The translations under genes were made by a program, and so were the position numbers. The notes beneath the pieces are model-generated. The model had not been told where the DNA came from. It worked only from the letters and a program-made list of their open reading frames with translations, and searched no databases. DNA of 64,000 bases. Origin: Alphaproteobacteria bacterium. GTDB taxonomy: Bacteria > Pseudomonadota > Alphaproteobacteria > Rhizobiales > Rhizobiaceae. The DNA lies in assembly GCA_024742485.1 (NCBI GenBank), contig JANSYK010000003.1, forward strand, positions 868,001 to 932,000, read 5' to 3'. Of this stretch, positions 38,010 to 47,100 are shown in pieces. Within the stretch, counting starts at the first letter, position 1. Each line of letters starts with the position of its first letter.

Positions 38010-39029
38010 TTACTCGGCGAGTTGCGCCTTGTAGAACGCAAGCGCAGCCGTGCCGTCGATCCCGGCTTCGCCTGCCGCTTTCAGCCAACCTTCAGTCACA
38101 AACGCGGACGACTCGACGAGTGCGGCCTCGAAGCCGGGGTCGGCATCGACAACCTCCAGTCCGGCTTCACCGTAACTGGCTTCGGCTCCCGCCGCGGCTT
38201 TGTTCCAGCGTGCACCGAATGCGGCTCCGAGGACATCGGCCGACACCGACATGATGGCTTCCTGGTCCTCAGGCGAAATCTCGGCCCATGTGTCCTTGTT
38301 CACAAAGACGGAGAATGACGTGGAATATACGGCCTTGCTGAACTTGGTCGTCGATTTGGTGTACGGCATCAACTGAAATGTCCGCAGAGCTTGCGGGTCA
38401 AGACCCAGATGTCCGTCGACCACTCCGCGCGAAATGATCTCGTTCGACTTTACGGCAGGTGTCGAAACGACACCGGCGCCGATTTTCTTGGAAATCGCGG
38501 CGAGTGGCCCCGGCAAGGCCCAGATCTTGCGGCCGGCCAATTCGTCAATCGAATTGATCGGTGTGTCGGTCTGACTGAACAACTCACCGGGCGAAATGAC
38601 GAATTGCGACAACAGGTGAACCGTGTCGAATTCGTCCGGAAAATACTCCCGGTTTGTGGCCCACAATGCGCGACTCATTTTTTCGGCATCATGGATGCCG
38701 GTAAATGGCTGCATCGCAACAAGCGGTCCCTTGACGCGGTTTTGAATAAGTCCATTGAACTGCACGGCCACGTCCGCAAGCCCCTTTTCCACGGAGGCCA
38801 ACTGCTCCGGAGGCGGTGCTACCGATTTGGGCGGAATGATCCCGGTGACGCGGCCGTCTGTCACCCGTTCGATCTCGTCCAGCCAGCCGGGAAGGACTTC
38901 GCTACAGGCAAAATGCTTCGCCGGCCAGAAGCAATTGACAACCAGCCGCGTCTTCGCGTGCGCAGCCACGGGGATGAGTGCGAGAGTCACTGCAACGGCA
39001 GTGCCCATGGCAATTCTCTTCGTTTTCAT
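38010..39029 (-). CDS. dctP: TRAP transporter substrate-binding protein (DctP)
   Basis: 339-residue periplasmic receptor. The signal peptide KTKRIAMGTAVAVTLALIPVAAHA ends near residue 25. The family's carboxylate-binding arginine probably lies in the LAGRKIWALPGPLAAISKKIG segment, and FVNKDTWAEISPEDQEAIMSVS is the characteristic late motif. The ligand cannot be read from sequence; the coupled sulfatase suggests a sulfated organic acid. TTGGAGGAAACC precedes the ATG at 39029. Confidence 0.92.
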   Translation of the reverse strand: MKTKRIAMGTAVAVTLALIPVAAHAKTRLVVNCFWPAKHFACSEVLPGWLDEIERVTDGRVTGIIPPKSVAPPPEQLASVEKGLADVAVQFNGLIQNRVKGPLVAMQPFTGIHDAEKMSRALWATNREYFPDEFDTVHLLSQFVISPGELFSQTDTPINSIDELAGRKIWALPGPLAAISKKIGAGVVSTPAVKSNEIISRGVVDGHLGLDPQALRTFQLMPYTKSTTKFSKAVYSTSFSVFVNKDTWAEISPEDQEAIMSVSADVLGAAFGARWNKAAAGAEASYGEAGLEVVDADPGFEAALVESSAFVTEGWLKAAGEAGIDGTAALAFYKAQLAE

Positions 39030-39069
39030 GGTTTCCTCCAAATGAGAGCAGGACATTTCTCCTCCGTCC

Positions 39070-39097
39070 TTGACTCAAATATCGGCGACCATATCAT
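39070..39097 (+). promoter_or_regulatory. candidate sigma-70 promoter for the LysR gene
   Basis: TTGACT (39070-39075) and TATCAT (39092-39097) are 16 bases apart in the 111-base divergent region between dctP and lysR. Transcription would begin near 39104, 37 bases before the start codon. Confidence 0.45.
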
Positions 39098-39140
39098 ATC
39101 AGTCCAATAAAGAATCATCATTGTAGTATGCGATTTAGAT

Positions 39141-40052
39141 ATGTTGATTGATCCACGACATCTGGAGCAACTTGCCGTTATCGTCGATGTCGGCACACTT
39201 CAGCAGGCAGCCACCAAACTGGGCACGTCACAACCGGCCCTCAGCCGGATGATTTCCAATCTTGAAGCGCGTATAGCAACACCGCTTTTTGAACGGACCA
39301 CCCGCCCATTGACCCCTACGGCGCTGGGTCTCGAACTTGCGCAGCAAGGCGACGCCATTCGCACGGCACGCCTTCGCGCCACAGAGATGATTGACCTGGG
39401 CGCAAAGGGTTTTTTCGGTGTGCTGAAGGTCGGCGCGCCGCCATTTCTCTGCAAGAACCTGATGTCGGAAATGATAACCAGTTTCCTGACAGCCCGACCC
39501 AAGATCCGGATCGACCTCATTCCGGATTATCATACGGGGCTGATGGAAAGGCTGTATGTCAATCAGCTGGATGTTGTGGTCGGACCGGGAATTTTCGTCG
39601 AACAGGGCAACACGGAACTGCAGGTCGAGCCTTTGTTCCGCGACAGGAACGTGATTGTCGGTCGGAAGGGGCATCCCCTGGTCAGGCTGGATTCGCCCGA
39701 TGTCGAGGACTTCAAGGATGCCATCTGGGTCGGACACTCGGATCGCAGCATGCTCAGAAATGACATGGAAAATGTGCTCCGGCAGATGGGCATCACATCG
39801 CCCTCGGTCGCCTTCCAAAGCGAATCGGCCGGCGCGGTTCTTGAATTGTTGAAAGAAACCGATTTCCTGACGATCCTTCCCCGATATGCCGTCAGGTCCG
39901 ATCACGGCGACGGCCTTGCCATCGCAAATATGCCCATTTTGAAACAGGAGCGGGAAGTCAGCATGATTACATTGAAAACCCGCACCGAAACGACTTTGAC
40001 ATCAGATTTCAAGGCCCATTTGAGAACTCGGGTCACGCATCGAAATCAATAG
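39141..40052 (+). CDS. LysR-family transcriptional regulator
   Basis: 303 residues. The N-terminal winged helix-turn-helix is LEQLAVIVDVGTLQQAATKLGTSQPALSRMISNLEARIATPLFERTTRPLTPTALG in outline, followed by a two-lobed periplasmic-binding-like effector domain (FFGVLKVGAPPFLCKNLMSEMI, YVNQLDVVVGPG, FLTILPRYAV). Divergent from dctPQM-sulfatase, the standard place for its specific activator. The inducer is probably the imported ester or its hydrolysis product. Confidence 0.92.
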   Translation: MLIDPRHLEQLAVIVDVGTLQQAATKLGTSQPALSRMISNLEARIATPLFERTTRPLTPTALGLELAQQGDAIRTARLRATEMIDLGAKGFFGVLKVGAPPFLCKNLMSEMITSFLTARPKIRIDLIPDYHTGLMERLYVNQLDVVVGPGIFVEQGNTELQVEPLFRDRNVIVGRKGHPLVRLDSPDVEDFKDAIWVGHSDRSMLRNDMENVLRQMGITSPSVAFQSESAGAVLELLKETDFLTILPRYAVRSDHGDGLAIANMPILKQEREVSMITLKTRTETTLTSDFKAHLRTRVTHRNQ

Positions 40053-40178
40053 CCGACAATCAGCTACGGGTGGTTGACTGCTTCGGACCCCGGCGAATGA
40101 TCCACACTGTTGCTGAAGACAGGGTACGGCGATGCTGTTCGGCGTCTCATCAAGGACGTCGATTGACCACTCGACAGG

Positions 40179-40910
40179 TCAGGGAAGGCTGAGTTTTGCC
40201 ATCCGGCCGCCGTCTACCGTGTAGACCTGTCCGGTAATGAACGCCGCATCATCCGAGACCAGAAAAGCAATGAGCGCGGCAACATCTTGCGGCGTCCCGG
40301 TGCGTCCGCTTGGATGGATGGAACTCAGATTGCTGCGAAACGCGTCCGGATCGGCGAAGCTATCTATAAACGCATCATTCAGGTCCGTATCGATCCAGCC
40401 CGGAGCGACCGCATTGCAGCGTACTCCATCCGGCCCGTGATCGATGGCCATGGCCCGGGTCAGTCCATGCAGTCCGGCCTTGGAGGCTCCGTAGGCCGGA
40501 TGGCGCGGATTGGAACCCAATCCCTCGATCGAACCGACATTAACGATGGAGCCGCCTCCCTTTAGATGAGGCATTGCATATTTGGCCAAGAGAAACGGGG
40601 CCGTCAGGTTGACCGCGAGCGTGTGATGCCAGTCATCGACCGACATCTCCTCCACCGTGCCTTCCTTCATGACCCCCGCATTATTGACAAGAATGTCGAT
40701 GGTGCCGGCCTTGCTCACGATCTCGGAAATGACCGCTTCAGGTGCGGCTGGATCGGCAAAATCCGCAATAATGCCCTCGAAGTTCGGGTCCAGCTGGCGC
40801 TGGGCGGTAAAGACTCGCGCACCCTCGGAAGCCAAACGTCCGGCAACAGCGTGACCGATGCCGCTTCGGCCACCGGTGACGAGTGCAGTTCTTTGGTGAA
40901 ATCTGTTCAA
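40179..40910 (-). CDS. SDR-family oxidoreductase (second of a pair)
   Basis: 243-residue classical short-chain dehydrogenase. Cofactor motif VTGGRSGIGHAVA, NNAGVMKEG, catalytic Ser in VNVGSIEG, YGASKAG with Tyr/Lys, and GQVYTVDGG at the end. A TTG start at 40910 overlaps the stop of the upstream SDR gene (TTGA), so translation is coupled; the longer frame up to 40985 would run inside the neighbour. Probably oxidises or reduces an alcohol/ketone in the pathway served by the MttB-like methyltransferase. Substrate unknown. Confidence 0.88.
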   Translation of the reverse strand: MNRFHQRTALVTGGRSGIGHAVAGRLASEGARVFTAQRQLDPNFEGIIADFADPAAPEAVISEIVSKAGTIDILVNNAGVMKEGTVEEMSVDDWHHTLAVNLTAPFLLAKYAMPHLKGGGSIVNVGSIEGLGSNPRHPAYGASKAGLHGLTRAMAIDHGPDGVRCNAVAPGWIDTDLNDAFIDSFADPDAFRSNLSSIHPSGRTGTPQDVAALIAFLVSDDAAFITGQVYTVDGGRMAKLSLP

Positions 40911-41641
40911 TAGACCGGCTTGCCTCCATTGACCTCGACCAGCGCCCCGCACATGTACCGCGCTGCGCTGGATGCGAGAAAACACACGACATCGGCAATG
41001 TCTTCGGGCTGGGCAATGCGCCCGAGCGGAACAGACCGGTCGAGGTCCCTGACCGCCGACGCCGGGTCCAAGCCGCGTGTTTCAAAACCGGTCCGCAGCA
41101 TTGGCGTGTCTACTTCGTTTGGGCAAACAGCGTTGATTCTGATGCCCTGGTGGGCGTGATCACGCCCGGTACATTGCGTCAGCGATGCAAGGGCGGCCTT
41201 CGTCATGCAGTAGACCGCGTGATCGGGACCAGGATATTTGCCCCAGCAAGAGGCAATATTGACGATCGCGCCGCCGCCCGCTGCCGCCATGACGGGAATG
41301 GCGGATCGGCACAGCCGAAAAGGAGCCTCAACATTGACGGCGAGGGACATGCGCAGGTCGTCATCAGTCGCTTCGGTTATGGTGCCGCGTCGCATCAGGC
41401 CCGCATTGTTGACCAGTATATCCAGACCACCCAGGGCCTCCCTGGCATTCTGCACAAGCTGTTCGACAAAACCGGCCTCTGTCAGGTCTCCCTCGAACGC
41501 CATATCGGCCACGATGTCCGATCCCACCCGGTCGCAACCGGCGACAACGGCACCATTGTCCTTCAGAGAGGCGACAATGGCGCGCCCGATGCCACCCGCT
41601 GCACCGGTGACCAGGGCCCGCTTTCCCTCAAATTTCGACAT
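40907..41641 (-). CDS. SDR-family oxidoreductase (first of a pair)
   Basis: 244 residues. VTGAAGGIGRAIV cofactor motif, NNAGLMRRG, catalytic Ser in VNIASCWGKY, YCMTKAALAS with Tyr/Lys, and the terminal CGALVEVNGG. The start MSKFEGKRALVTG at 41641 has a strong GGGAGGCGAG site; the open frame continues 28 codons upstream without one. It lies 61 bases after the mttB-like gene and overlaps the second SDR gene. The two SDR proteins are clearly different, not a recent duplication. Confidence 0.9.
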   Translation of the reverse strand: MSKFEGKRALVTGAAGGIGRAIVASLKDNGAVVAGCDRVGSDIVADMAFEGDLTEAGFVEQLVQNAREALGGLDILVNNAGLMRRGTITEATDDDLRMSLAVNVEAPFRLCRSAIPVMAAAGGGAIVNIASCWGKYPGPDHAVYCMTKAALASLTQCTGRDHAHQGIRINAVCPNEVDTPMLRTGFETRGLDPASAVRDLDRSVPLGRIAQPEDIADVVCFLASSAARYMCGALVEVNGGKPVY

Positions 41642-41702
41642 CTGTCTCGCCTCCCGGAATGTGCGATGCTGGCGGCTTATCAGCAGCACCTGGCCTTCGT
41701 TT

Positions 41703-43241
41703 TCAATACTCCTGATTGAGGGCATCCTCGGCCGGAATTTCCCGTTCGCGACGCGCGATATAGTCCCTCAAGGCCTCGTCCTTTGCCTCGTCGAGCTTGG
41801 GCTCCTCATATTCCGATAGAAGTTTTTTGGCCATCTCGAGCGACCGTTGGGTGATTTCGACGCTGCCCTCGGCCTGCCACTGCTCGACCGAATTGTTGTC
41901 GAAGAGTTTTGGCATGAAATAGGCCCGTTCAAAATTCGCACGGGTGTGTGCATGGCCCAGATAGTGGCCACCAGGTCCGACATCCCTGACCGCCGCAAGT
42001 CCTTCGTCGAAGTCATCCCAATGAATGCCTTCCGCCATGCGGTAGCCCATTGCGCATTGTTCGGCATCGACGATAAATTTTGCGACGGAGCAATGCATGC
42101 CCGCTTCGTTCCAGCCCGCCGAATGCCAGATATAGTTGGCGCCGGCGTGAAGAACGGCAGACAGGGTCGCGGCGCTTTCATAACCGGCCTGTGCATCGAA
42201 GGTCTTCGCACCGCCGAGCGTATTCGATGTTCTCCAGGGGATATCATAAAAGCGGGCCATCTGGCCGATCATGAAATTCATCAGACTGATTTCCGGCGTG
42301 CCGGCCATCGGTGCACCCGATTGCATCGAAACAGTGGACAGGTAGTGTCCGTAAATGGCTGGAGCACCCTTGCGGATCACTTGTGTATAGGCGAGCGCCG
42401 ACAGCGCCTCGGCATTGAGCTGTGCAACGGTCGGCGCGACGGAGGCGGGTGTGTTGGCGCCGCCCAGTACAAAGGGTGAGCAAAGAACCGGCTGGTTGCG
42501 CCGGCAGAACGCCCGCATGGCACCGAGCATCGTCTCGTCCCAGACCAGTGGGGAATTGCCGTTGCAATTGCCAGTCGTTACAGGATGCGTCTCAAGAAAT
42601 TCCTCCCCAAACAGGATAGCGCACATATCCATGACATCTTCGGCATTTTTCGGGCTGGTGGTCATGCCCATGAAGGTCTTGTCGGAATACTTCATCGACG
42701 AATAGGTGATGCGCAGATGGCGATGGGCGACCACATGATCCATCGGTTCGACAATGTGGTGCGCCGACGAGTGGAGAGCAGGGGACATGTGGCTGAGCTT
42801 GTGAAACATCGCCAGGTCTTCGAGCGTCGGCAGTCTGCGCTTGTCTTCCAGATCGCGCAGATAGGGCGCGCCGGTCATGGGAACGAAGATGGAATTCGGC
42901 CCGCCAAGCGGCACATTCTTCTCCGGATTACGGGCGTGATAGGAAAAAGATGACGGAATGGTGCTGATCAATTCACGAACCAGGCCCCGATCGAGATGAA
43001 CACATTCACCCCGGACATCCGCGCCTGCTTTTTGCCAGTCGGCAAGAGCGATCGGATCGCGGAAAACAACGCCGACATCCTCGAGAATATCCATTGAGGC
43101 GTTATCGATGCGCTGGACCTGGTCGGGGTCCATGGGTTCGCATAACGGCAGATTCCGCCGCAAGCCGGGAAGCATGTCAACCTTGGAAACGGTGCGTTCC
43201 GCCCGTCGCGCCGAACGTCCTCCTGCACGTCTATCGGCCAT
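41703..43241 (-). CDS. trimethylamine methyltransferase (MttB) family protein, non-pyrrolysine type
   Basis: 512-residue TIM-barrel corrinoid-dependent methyltransferase-like protein. Recognisable stretches include DVGVVFRDPIALADWQKAGADV, RNPEKNVPLGGPNSIFVPMTGAPYLRDLE, TTGNCNGNSPLVWDETMLGAMRAF and WHSAGWNEAGMHCSVAKFIVDAEQ. There is no in-frame amber codon, so it is the MtgB-like class without pyrrolysine. Known members demethylate quaternary amines such as glycine betaine, transferring methyl to a corrinoid protein; none is encoded nearby. Start 43241 follows GGGGAGC. First gene of the leftward mttB-SDR-SDR operon, divergent from marR. Confidence 0.85.
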   Translation of the reverse strand: MADRRAGGRSARRAERTVSKVDMLPGLRRNLPLCEPMDPDQVQRIDNASMDILEDVGVVFRDPIALADWQKAGADVRGECVHLDRGLVRELISTIPSSFSYHARNPEKNVPLGGPNSIFVPMTGAPYLRDLEDKRRLPTLEDLAMFHKLSHMSPALHSSAHHIVEPMDHVVAHRHLRITYSSMKYSDKTFMGMTTSPKNAEDVMDMCAILFGEEFLETHPVTTGNCNGNSPLVWDETMLGAMRAFCRRNQPVLCSPFVLGGANTPASVAPTVAQLNAEALSALAYTQVIRKGAPAIYGHYLSTVSMQSGAPMAGTPEISLMNFMIGQMARFYDIPWRTSNTLGGAKTFDAQAGYESAATLSAVLHAGANYIWHSAGWNEAGMHCSVAKFIVDAEQCAMGYRMAEGIHWDDFDEGLAAVRDVGPGGHYLGHAHTRANFERAYFMPKLFDNNSVEQWQAEGSVEITQRSLEMAKKLLSEYEEPKLDEAKDEALRDYIARREREIPAEDALNQEY

Positions 43242-43366
43242 GATCAGCTCCCCTTTTGTGCCTAATTCAGTGTTAGCTGCACCGGCCTCGGTGACGACCT
43301 CCTTAGCGACATCCACGGGCAAAAAACGACCAGCTCGTACAGGCGCTCGGGGCTGTGATCACCTAA

Positions 43367-43399
43367 ATAGTTGACCATGTTAACTATCGACGATATGAT
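43367..43399 (+). promoter_or_regulatory. marR promoter with overlapping dyad operator
   Basis: TTGACC (43371-43376) and TATGAT (43394-43399) are exactly 17 bases apart, a near-consensus sigma-70 promoter. A 21-base dyad with arms ATAGTT (43367-43372) and AACTAT (43382-43387) covers the -35 and spacer, and a further half-site CTAACTAT lies at 43408-43415. This layout is typical of MarR autorepression. The same region is upstream of the leftward mttB operon. Confidence 0.65.
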
Positions 43400-43445
43400 T
43401 AACGATGCTAACTATTTTGGCCCGGCTCTGTCTGATGGGAACTAT

Positions 43446-43901
43446 ATGGCCCCGGTAATCGAATACAGTCTCCACAAGAGGCTCGGATACAAGGTTTCGA
43501 GGCTAGCGGGACTGATGGAAGCCCGGCTCGATGCAAAGATTGGCAAACTCGGCATAACCCGCATGATGTGGTGTGTCCTCAGCGGCGCAGGTCTGGAAGG
43601 CGTCAAGACCCCCTCGGAGCTTGCCCGCTATATCGGTATCGCGCGCCCGACCGTTTCACGTCTCCTGAGAGAGATGGAAAGCAAGGCGCTGATCCGCCGG
43701 CTCGGCGCCGAAGGCGACGGACGATGTATCGAAATCCAATTGACCGAGAAAGGAAGGTCGGTGCTGCAGAAGTGCCGCCCGCTCGTCGATGAACTGAACG
43801 AATATTTCGGTGCCAAGCTGACCGCGCACGATCTCGAAACCCTCCTGAAACATCTCGATATGCTCACCGATGGCGAGACGCGGGAACTGACGTCACTCTA
43901 G
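43446..43901 (+). CDS. MarR-family transcriptional regulator
   Basis: 151 residues. The winged helix includes KTPSELARYIGIARPTVSRLLREMESKALIRRLGAEGDGRCIEIQLTEKGRSVLQ, followed by dimerising helices. In-frame starts at 43371, 43377 and 43395 lie inside the promoter elements; the ATG at 43446 is downstream of the expected transcription start (about 43406), has GGGA five bases before it, and gives normal MarR length. Probably represses itself and the dehalogenase gene until a phenolic or aromatic ligand binds. The stop codon TAG is shared with the left boundary of the adjacent inverted-repeat element. Confidence 0.88.
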   Translation: MAPVIEYSLHKRLGYKVSRLAGLMEARLDAKIGKLGITRMMWCVLSGAGLEGVKTPSELARYIGIARPTVSRLLREMESKALIRRLGAEGDGRCIEIQLTEKGRSVLQKCRPLVDELNEYFGAKLTAHDLETLLKHLDMLTDGETRELTSL

Positions 43902-44166
43902 GCTGTGGTGAGCATTTAACCTACGTGCCGGTTTGTCCGGATTTGTTCAGGATCGGTTTAGGAGGAGGAAGGACATGCTGTTGCATATTCAACGCCGAGT
44001 GGGCCGGTCATGGGCAAATCCGGTCAAATCCCTTCGGGACGCGGTAGACTTCGCCCCTGGACTTCGTTGCGAAACGCTTGAAGTGGCCAACACTACTGCG
44101 CCTTTCGCGCCTTGCCATGAACGAAGTGTGCCACGCCGGCGCATGGGTTAAATGCTCACCACAGCC
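43901..44166. mobile_element. 266-bp MITE-like element with perfect terminal inverted repeats, TA duplication in CTAG
   Basis: The left end reads GGCTGTGGTGAGCATTTAAC (43901-43920) and the right end (44147-44166) is its perfect reverse complement. Each end is flanked by TA (43899-43900 and 44167-44168) within an outer C and G, so removal restores CTAG. IS630/Tc1-mariner elements duplicate TA, and IS630 is known to favour CTAG. No transposase gene fits inside, making this a non-autonomous MITE. A nested imperfect inverted repeat (43932-43945 with 44015-44028, 13 of 14) is also present. It lies between marR and the dehalogenase gene. Confidence 0.75.
43975..44151 (+). CDS. possible 58-residue peptide inside the inverted-repeat element
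   Basis: An ATG at 43975 follows the strong site GGAGGAGGAAGGA and reads 58 codons to TAA inside the right terminal repeat. The peptide is Arg-rich with two cysteines (RCETLEV, APCHERSVPRRRMG) and shows no known domain. It could be a leader peptide, an element-encoded peptide or chance. Confidence 0.25.
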   Translation: MLLHIQRRVGRSWANPVKSLRDAVDFAPGLRCETLEVANTTAPFAPCHERSVPRRRMG

Positions 44167-44179
44167 TAGGACACCTGCC

Positions 44180-47100
44180 ATGAAAATGTTTTCCTATAAG
44201 AACCGACCGGTACATATGGGGCCGTTTCCGCTGGAGACGCTGAGCCGGTCAAAGGACCCGGTCGATCTGCAGGCGATCGAGCCCATGACGCCGCTCACCT
44301 GCGACCATCAGCCAGCCGAATCTCTGGCCCACGCCATGGCTCGTTTTCTCGGGATGATGGATACGGTTCGCGACGGCAAAATTGTTCATGGCGAAGCGGA
44401 GATTCCACAGAACCCGGCGCGCCGCGCCGAACATCTGAAAGCCGCCGGATACTACTTCGACGCGTCCATGGTAGGCATTGCGAAGCTGGAAAAGGACCAC
44501 TTCCTGGCCTCTCCGTTCCGCAACCCAATGATCGATGACATCAAGGAAGAATTGGAACGCGGCCAGCCAAAGAGTTTTGCGTCGGGTATCGATGCCATCT
44601 ACGCCGACGTTCTTGAATCGGCGCGCATCAAGCTCGGCCCCGTGGACCATCACACACACGCAATTGTCTTTCTCGTCGAATATGCAAGGGACCCGAAGTC
44701 GGATGAGCCGGGGACCGATTGGTTTCACAACACACAGGCCGACCGGGCGGCATTACTGACATCCAATGTCTCCGCAGTGCTTGCCAGTTACATTCGCATG
44801 CTGGGACACGAGGCGCGATCCCACACGGCCACCACGTCCGACGTCGATCTGAAACGGCTGGGCGTTTCTGCCGGGCTGTGCGGCGTTGAAGAAGTCGACG
44901 GCGCGCAAACACTCGTCAATCCCTATGTCGGCTCGCGTTTTGGTCTGGCGGCGATCACGACAACTCTGGAACTCGAACCGGATCTGCCGCTTGGACCGAA
45001 TGCCGGCCGTTCCGGCTGGCAGTCGCATGGACCATCCTGGTGGCTCGGCAAGGGAACGGCGCGCAGGGCGGCAACCGCGACACCCTATGTTGATCGCGAG
45101 TTTCACATGGGCGCCCATCCATTCGAGACCATCAAGCGCCGCGACACGCCGACAACCATGATCGATGAGGAGCGCGTCCCGCGTTTTCCCAAACGGTCGG
45201 ACTTTTTCGCCCGCGCACTGTTCGGCGATATGGGAAAGAACGTCCAGGAAGCAGCCAAGGGCGGCATGTATGTCATGAAGAGCCCCATTGGTGCCTGCGC
45301 CCGCCGGGCGCTGGGCGCGCTGCTGCTGCTGCAATTCGGGGAAGCGCGCGGCCCGGTATCGCCGAGCACAGCGGATCCGGCCCGAAACGCAAAAAACCTG
45401 AAGGCGGCATCCTATTATCTGTCCGCCGATGCCGTCGGGCTCAGCCGGGTTCCCGAATGGGCCTATTATTCCCATGATGCCGGTGGCAATCCCATGGAAG
45501 CCTATCACACCAATGGCGTGTCTCTGCTTTTGGATCAGGGGCACGAAACCATGGAGGGCGCGAGTGGCGACGACTGGATATCCGTCGCCCAATCGATGCG
45601 CGCCTATCTGCGGTTTTCCCTGCTTGGCGGGGTCATAGGCGAGCAGATCCGGCGCCTGGGATATTCTGCGCGCGTGCATTCGGTGGTCGATGGCGATGTT
45701 CTGCAGCCACCATTGCTGCTGCTGTCGGGTCTGGGCGAAGTCAGCCGCATCGGCGAAGTCATCCTCAATCCGTTCCTCGGTCCGCGTTTGAAGTCGGGTG
45801 TCGTCACCACATCGATGCCGATGGAGCACGACAGGCCCATCGATTTCGGCCTTCAGAACTTTTGCAACAATTGCAACAAATGCGCGCGTGAATGCCCATC
45901 GGGAGCCATAACCGCCGGCCCCAAATTGATGTATAATGGCTATGAAATCTGGAAATCCGACGCCGAGAAATGTGCCCGCTACCGACTGACCAACACCGCC
46001 GGCGGCATGTGCGGGCGCTGCATGAAGACATGCCCCTGGAACCTTGAGGGCCTGTTTACGGACGAGGCGTTCCGCTGGATGGCGATCAATGCGCCGGCGT
46101 CGGCAAAGACGCTGGCGCGGCTGGATGACACGCTCGGGCGGGGCCAGATCAATCCGGTCAAAGCCTGGTGGTGGGACATCGAACTGGACACTGCCCAGGG
46201 ACGATATGTGCAGGCCGAGGCAACAAACCGGCGCGGCCTGTCGCGGGAGTTGGACCTCAAATATGAGGATCAGACGCTGGCGGTCTATCCGGCCGATGTG
46301 ATGCCACCACCGCTGCCGTTCATTCATCCCTTGAACCGGGAAGAGGGGATTGAGCGTTATCGGGCCATGCTGACGCCGGAGGAATATCGCGAGAGAATCG
46401 CAGCAGGCGATGTTGTCGATCTTGCGCCGCAGCCCAAACCGCTGGAGGGGCCGCCGCCTGTCTTTCCGGTGATCGTATCAAAACGCGAGGATCTTGCCGA
46501 TGATGTTGTCCGGTTCGAGTTGACCGCAGAAGATGGCAAGACCCTGCCGCCATTCGAGGCGGGGGCGCATATCGATGTAGTGATCGCACCGGAATATCAG
46601 CGCCAATACTCATTGGCGGGCGACCCTGCCGACCAGAGCAAATATGTGCTGGGTGTCCTGAAGGAAGCCGAGGGGCGTGGTGGATCGCTGCTGATGTATC
46701 GTATCTTCAAGGAAGGGCGCCGGATTTTCGTTTCCGAACCGAGAAACCATTTTCCAGTCGATGAAGAGGCATCATTCAGTGTTTTGATGGCGGGCGGCAT
46801 CGGGGTCACACCTCTGATGACAATGGCGCATCGTCTGCACGCACTGAAAAAGGATTTCGTTTTCCACTACAGCGCTAAATCCGAGGAACAATGCGGCTTT
46901 GCGGAGGAACTGAAGGCCGTGCCGTGGTCCGACAAGGTGTTTTTTCACTACTCGGCGGCGGGCACGCGGGCCAATTTGAGTGAATTGATCCCAACCCATC
47001 GCAAGGGATTCAAACTCTACACCTGTGGCAGCGACCGTTACATGGATGGGGTTTTCGACATGGCTCAGCAGAAGGAATGGCCGGAAGAGAGCCTCTCCAA

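Noticed and set aside
41703-43241. Pyrrolysine-type MttB with in-frame amber codon
   Set aside because: The frame is intact over 512 codons with no internal TAG, so it is the non-pyrrolysine class.
44753-46327. 524-codon open frame antisense to the dehalogenase gene
   Set aside because: It mirrors codon bias of the real gene, lacks family-like text and a ribosome site, and lies wholly inside a well-supported coding region.
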